From CAIRDP01 sp037138335 (GTDB lineage: Bacteria; Bacteroidota; Bacteroidia; Bacteroidales; FEN-979): a stretch of DNA of 64,000 bases. A program made the translations under genes and the position numbers. Every line of letters begins with the position of its first letter. Positions within the stretch are counted from its first letter, which is position 1. The stretch lies in the NCBI GenBank assembly GCA_037138335.1, contig JBAXIO010000002.1, positions 1 through 64,000 of the forward strand. Reading direction: 5' to 3'. Under the pieces are notes generated by a model. It was not told where the DNA came from, ran no database searches, and saw nothing but the letters and a program-made list of their open reading frames with translations. Positions 61,139 through 64,000 of this stretch are shown piece after piece.

Positions 61139-62551
61139 TTAGTACCTGTAGTGTTCGGGCTTATACGGACCGTCTTTGGGGACCCCAATGTATTCTGCCT
61201 GTTCGGTTGAGAGCCTTGTAAGTCTTACGCCAAGCTGTTCAAGATGCAGGCGGGCCACTTCCTCGTCAAGTTTCTTGGGTAAACGGTAAACGCCGACTTC
61301 GTAATTGTTTTTCCAGAGGTCGAGCTGGGCAAGCGTTTGGTTAGTGAAAGAGTTGGACATCACAAACGACGGATGCCCCGTGGCGCAACCAAGGTTTACA
61401 AGCCTGCCTTCGGCTAGAAGATAAATGCATTTGCCGTCGGGGTAGAGGTACTTGTCAACCTGGGGTTTAATATTCACAACCTTTATCCCAGGCCAGGTAT
61501 TCAGTTGTTCAACCTGGATCTCATTATCGAAATGGCCTATATTGCAAACGATGGATTCATCTTTCATCCTTGAAAGATGGTCGGCTGTAATTACGTCTTT
61601 ATTTCCTGTTGTTGTAACGTAAATGTTACCTTCCCCGAGGGCTTCTTCCACGGTTGACACCTCGAAACCTTCCATTGCAGCCTGGAGTGCGCAAATGGGG
61701 TCAATCTCGGTAACGATGACACGGGCACCATATGATTTCATTGAGCGTGCGCAGCCTTTGCCAACATCGCCATAACCAAGAACTACCACCACTTTACCTG
61801 CGATCATTACATCGGTGGCCCGCTTTATTCCGTCAGCCAGGGATTCGCGGCAACCGTAAAGGTTGTCGAATTTTGATTTGGTGACAGAATCATTTACGTT
61901 AATGGCCGGAACGAGAAGGGCGCCTTTGTCTTTCATCTGGTAAAGCCTGTGCACACCCGTCGTGGTTTCTTCGGAAACGCCTTTCCATTCTTTCACCACG
62001 TTGTGCCAATGCTGTTTGTCAAGGGCAAATACATCCTGCAACTGTTTCATAAAGGCCTTCTCTTCCTGGCTGCCGGCAGGTGCATTAAGTATTTCAGGCT
62101 TCTTTTCAGCTTCCAACCCCTTATGGATCATCAGGGTTGCATCGCCACCGTCATCCACGATAAGGTTTGGGCCCTTATTGCCTTCAAAGGTGAGGGCCTG
62201 GTAGGTGCACCACCAGTATTCTTCCAGGGATTCCCCTTTCCAGGCAAAGACAGGGATGCCTTTTGCGGCGATAGCTGCCGCGGCATGATCCTGGGTGGAA
62301 AAGATATTGCAGGAGGCCCAGCGAACATCCGCCCCCAGCTCAATAAGCGTTTCAATCAATACGGCTGTCTGAATGGTCATATGAAGCGAACCGCTGATCC
62401 TTGCGCCTTTCAATGGCTTTTCAGCTGAAAACTTTTTCCTGATCGACATCAGCCCCGGCATCTCTTTCTCGGCGATTTCTATTTCCTTACGTCCCCATTC
62501 AGCCAGGGCAATATCTGCGACTTTGAATTTTACATCCTTTTCCAACACCAT
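61139..62551 (-). CDS. ahcY: Adenosylhomocysteinase
   Basis: 470 residues, normal for the family. The NAD-binding motif GYGDVGKGCA and substrate-site segments NVNDSVTKSKFDNLYG and HFDNEIQVEQL are present, and the C-terminus PYKPEHYRY carries the conserved Lys and Tyr. It hydrolyses S-adenosylhomocysteine to adenosine and homocysteine, completing the methyl cycle. It is divergent from a PPTase-metH operon, which provides the methionine synthase step. The start is at 62551; a longer frame to 62617 crosses the -7 box. Confidence 0.95.
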   Translation of the reverse strand: MVLEKDVKFKVADIALAEWGRKEIEIAEKEMPGLMSIRKKFSAEKPLKGARISGSLHMTIQTAVLIETLIELGADVRWASCNIFSTQDHAAAAIAAKGIPVFAWKGESLEEYWWCTYQALTFEGNKGPNLIVDDGGDATLMIHKGLEAEKKPEILNAPAGSQEEKAFMKQLQDVFALDKQHWHNVVKEWKGVSEETTTGVHRLYQMKDKGALLVPAINVNDSVTKSKFDNLYGCRESLADGIKRATDVMIAGKVVVVLGYGDVGKGCARSMKSYGARVIVTEIDPICALQAAMEGFEVSTVEEALGEGNIYVTTTGNKDVITADHLSRMKDESIVCNIGHFDNEIQVEQLNTWPGIKVVNIKPQVDKYLYPDGKCIYLLAEGRLVNLGCATGHPSFVMSNSFTNQTLAQLDLWKNNYEVGVYRLPKKLDEEVARLHLEQLGVRLTRLSTEQAEYIGVPKDGPYKPEHYRY

Positions 62552-62584
62552 GGTATATATAATTTTAAGTTTAAAATCGGGTTG

Positions 62585-62592
62585 CAAAGGTA
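62585..62592 (-). promoter_or_regulatory. -7 box TACCTTTG of ahcY
   Basis: TAnnTTTG on minus, 33 nt before the ATG at 62551. Confidence 0.6.
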
Positions 62593-62657
62593 TGAAAATT
62601 TTGTCTGTAAAATACAATGTACAGGATACGAATCAGGTTCGGCCAGTCCGAAATGTT

Positions 62658-62665
62658 TACCTTTG
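62658..62665 (+). promoter_or_regulatory. -7 box TACCTTTG of the PPTase-metH operon
   Basis: TAnnTTTG match only 4 nt before the ATG at 62670, so the mRNA is probably leaderless. Confidence 0.6.
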
Positions 62666-62669
62666 CACC

Positions 62670-63386
62670 ATGCCCCTGATTTTTGAAAAAATATTGCCCG
62701 CTTCAAGGCTGGGAGTCTGGAAAATCGTTGAACCGGAAGTTTCCCTTCGCGAGGCATCAAGGGCAGTACCTGAAGATCTAAAGGTGCTGGATTCCTATAA
62801 AAATGAATCCCGCCGGAAGCAATGGCTGGCCTGCAGGTCACTGATCGCAGAAATGCTGGGTGGTGAGAATGTAAAAGTGACTTACGATGAATACGGCAAG
62901 CCATCGCTGAATGGATTCCCCGGGCATATTTCATTCTCGCATACAAACGAATACGCGGCTGTACTTTTAAACGAAACCTGCCCTGCCGGCCTTGACATTG
63001 AAAAGCTGGGCCCGAGGATCCATAAAGTGGCGGAGCGTTTCCTTCAGCCTGATGAACTGGAATATGCACTGCAGTTAGCCGGGATGAAGGCGGAAGGCGG
63101 CAACGGTAATGTGACGCTGTCCGACAGGGAGAAAACCGGATCTCATCCGCATACAGAGATCCTTTATTTGTACTGGTGCGCAAAAGAGGCGTTATATAAA
63201 TTTTATGGTAAACCATCCGTTGATTTAAAAAATGATATCCACATCGCCGCATTTGATTACTTTTGTACCGCACAAGCCACCTTTGCAGCAAGGGTCAAAT
63301 TTCCAGAAGGTGCTAAAGATCATGAACTTCAATTCGAAAGAATAGGGGATCATATGCTTGTATATACTATTTCGAAACAAGGATGA
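62670..63386 (+). CDS. 4'-phosphopantetheinyl transferase
   Basis: 238 residues from the ATG at 62670. Sfp-type motifs GLDIEKLG and WCAKEALYKFYG hold the Mg-binding acidic residues and the catalytic Lys. It transfers phosphopantetheine from CoA to carrier proteins. The overlap with metH (ATGA) is unusual, since the two act in different pathways. An upstream in-frame start at 62523 lies inside the promoter region and the opposite gene. Confidence 0.9.
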   Translation: MPLIFEKILPASRLGVWKIVEPEVSLREASRAVPEDLKVLDSYKNESRRKQWLACRSLIAEMLGGENVKVTYDEYGKPSLNGFPGHISFSHTNEYAAVLLNETCPAGLDIEKLGPRIHKVAERFLQPDELEYALQLAGMKAEGGNGNVTLSDREKTGSHPHTEILYLYWCAKEALYKFYGKPSVDLKNDIHIAAFDYFCTAQATFAARVKFPEGAKDHELQFERIGDHMLVYTISKQG

Positions 63387-64000
63387 AGACATTAGAAGCC
63401 GCGATCAAAGAAAGAGTGCTTGTACTGGATGGTGCTATGGGGACCATGGTCCAGAGATATAAGCTTGACGAAGCGGCATACCGTGGCGAGAGGTTCAGGG
63501 ATTTTCCGCACCTGCTGAAAGGGAACAACGACCTCCTGGTGCTTACGCAGCCCCAGGTCATCAGGGAGATCCATGAGCAATACCTTGCTGCGGGGGCTGA
63601 TATCATTGAAACGGATACATTTAACGGAACCAGTATTTCACAGGCCGATTATCACCTTGAGGAATACGTTTACGAAATCAATTTTGCTGCTGCAAGACTG
63701 GCAAAGGAAGCGGTTGTGAACTTCTCGGCTTCAGGTTCCGGCAAACAGCGCTGGGTTGCGGGTTCCATGGGGCCGACCAATAAAACGGCATCCCTGTCCC
63801 CTGATGTCCAGAACCCCGCTTTCAGGGCGGTATCTTTCGACCAGCTTTACGATGCGTACCGGGAACAGGCCAGGGGCCTGCTCGACGGAGGCGTTGACAT
63901 GCTGATGGTTGAAACCATTTTTGACACTTTAAATGCGAAAGCTGCGCTGATTGCCGTTTTCGATGAAATAGGAACAAGGGGGCCGGAAGGAAAAGTCCCT
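63383..64000 (+). CDS. metH: Methionine synthase (cobalamin-dependent), N-terminal part
   Basis: 206 residues to the window edge, incomplete at the 3' end. The homocysteine S-methyltransferase domain begins MKTLEAAIKERVLVLDGAMG, with DIIETDTFNGTS and GSMGPTNKTASLSPDV as family landmarks; the zinc cysteines would lie beyond the edge. It methylates homocysteine to methionine. Its ATG overlaps the PPTase stop. Next to ahcY, it completes a methyl-cycle locus. Confidence 0.92.
   Translation, partial: MKTLEAAIKERVLVLDGAMGTMVQRYKLDEAAYRGERFRDFPHLLKGNNDLLVLTQPQVIREIHEQYLAAGADIIETDTFNGTSISQADYHLEEYVYEINFAAARLAKEAVVNFSASGSGKQRWVAGSMGPTNKTASLSPDVQNPAFRAVSFDQLYDAYREQARGLLDGGVDMLMVETIFDTLNAKAALIAVFDEIGTRGPEGKVP

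Overview
The window looks like chromosomal DNA of an anaerobic, amino-acid-fermenting member of the Bacteroidota (Bacteroidales-like). The evidence is: many genes preceded by a Bacteroidota -7 box (TAnnTTTG) and few Shine-Dalgarno sites; type IX secretion (T9SS) sorting domains; a TonB-dependent receptor with a carboxypeptidase-like N-terminal domain; a PorV-like barrel; a LruC-domain lipoprotein; the long PurF type; and butyrate kinase, phosphate butyryltransferase and tryptophanase genes. No rRNA and no CRISPR array were seen.

Layout. 1-5.8 kb: an 8-bp tandem repeat, an acyl-CoA carboxylase carboxyltransferase (minus), then a synthetase-only RelA and a two-gene ABC exporter (plus). 5.9-12.2 kb: an AT-rich integrated element of about 6.2 kb sits in the 3' end of tRNA-Pro(CGG), bounded by a 17-bp direct repeat. 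It carries a tyrosine integrase, an excisionase-like HTH protein, a small HTH protein, a rolling-circle Rep/relaxase-like protein, a 59-residue coiled-coil protein and a restriction-modification pair (probable N4-cytosine methyltransferase plus CfrBI-like endonuclease). Two GC-rich, hairpin-forming, repeat-bearing non-coding patches flank its rep module. The element separates tRNA-Pro from tRNA-Thr(CGT). 12.5-16.7 kb: a four-gene cluster of exported proteins with an FGE-like fold lacking the catalytic cysteines, FISUMP domains, and a duplicated discoidin-like C-terminal domain. 17-18.8 kb: an exported acidic repeat protein and a D-threonine aldolase/D-serine dehydratase-like enzyme.

18.9-28 kb: a minus-strand run of ptb, an APC permease with a PspC-like tail, buk and a DPP-IV peptidase, divergent from tnaA, a free-methionine-sulfoxide reductase, mntP and queD. 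Together these suggest peptide and amino-acid uptake and fermentation. 28-33.4 kb: two paralogous ECF sigma modules with membrane partners, then a TetR regulator. 33.5-42.2 kb: a LruC lipoprotein and an RND efflux system (adaptor, pump, TolC-like protein, TetR). 42.3-47.6 kb: an M14 peptidase and a selenium operon (mnmH plus a cysteine desulfurase-SelD fusion). 47.7-51.8 kb: purF, a HIT protein, greA and a PorV-like protein. 51.9-60 kb: a very large T9SS cargo protein and a TonB-dependent receptor in one operon with the PorV-like gene. 60.2-64 kb: two small exported proteins, ahcY, and a PPTase-metH operon that runs off the window.

The most unusual signals are the tRNA-Pro element with its structured non-coding patches, and a recurring family of low-complexity 7-11-bp-vocabulary repeats. 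Four of these repeats lie in gene-end spacers, three contain perfect inverted repeats, and one has entered a coding region. Three genes have start codons within 4-8 nt of a -7 box, suggesting leaderless mRNAs.
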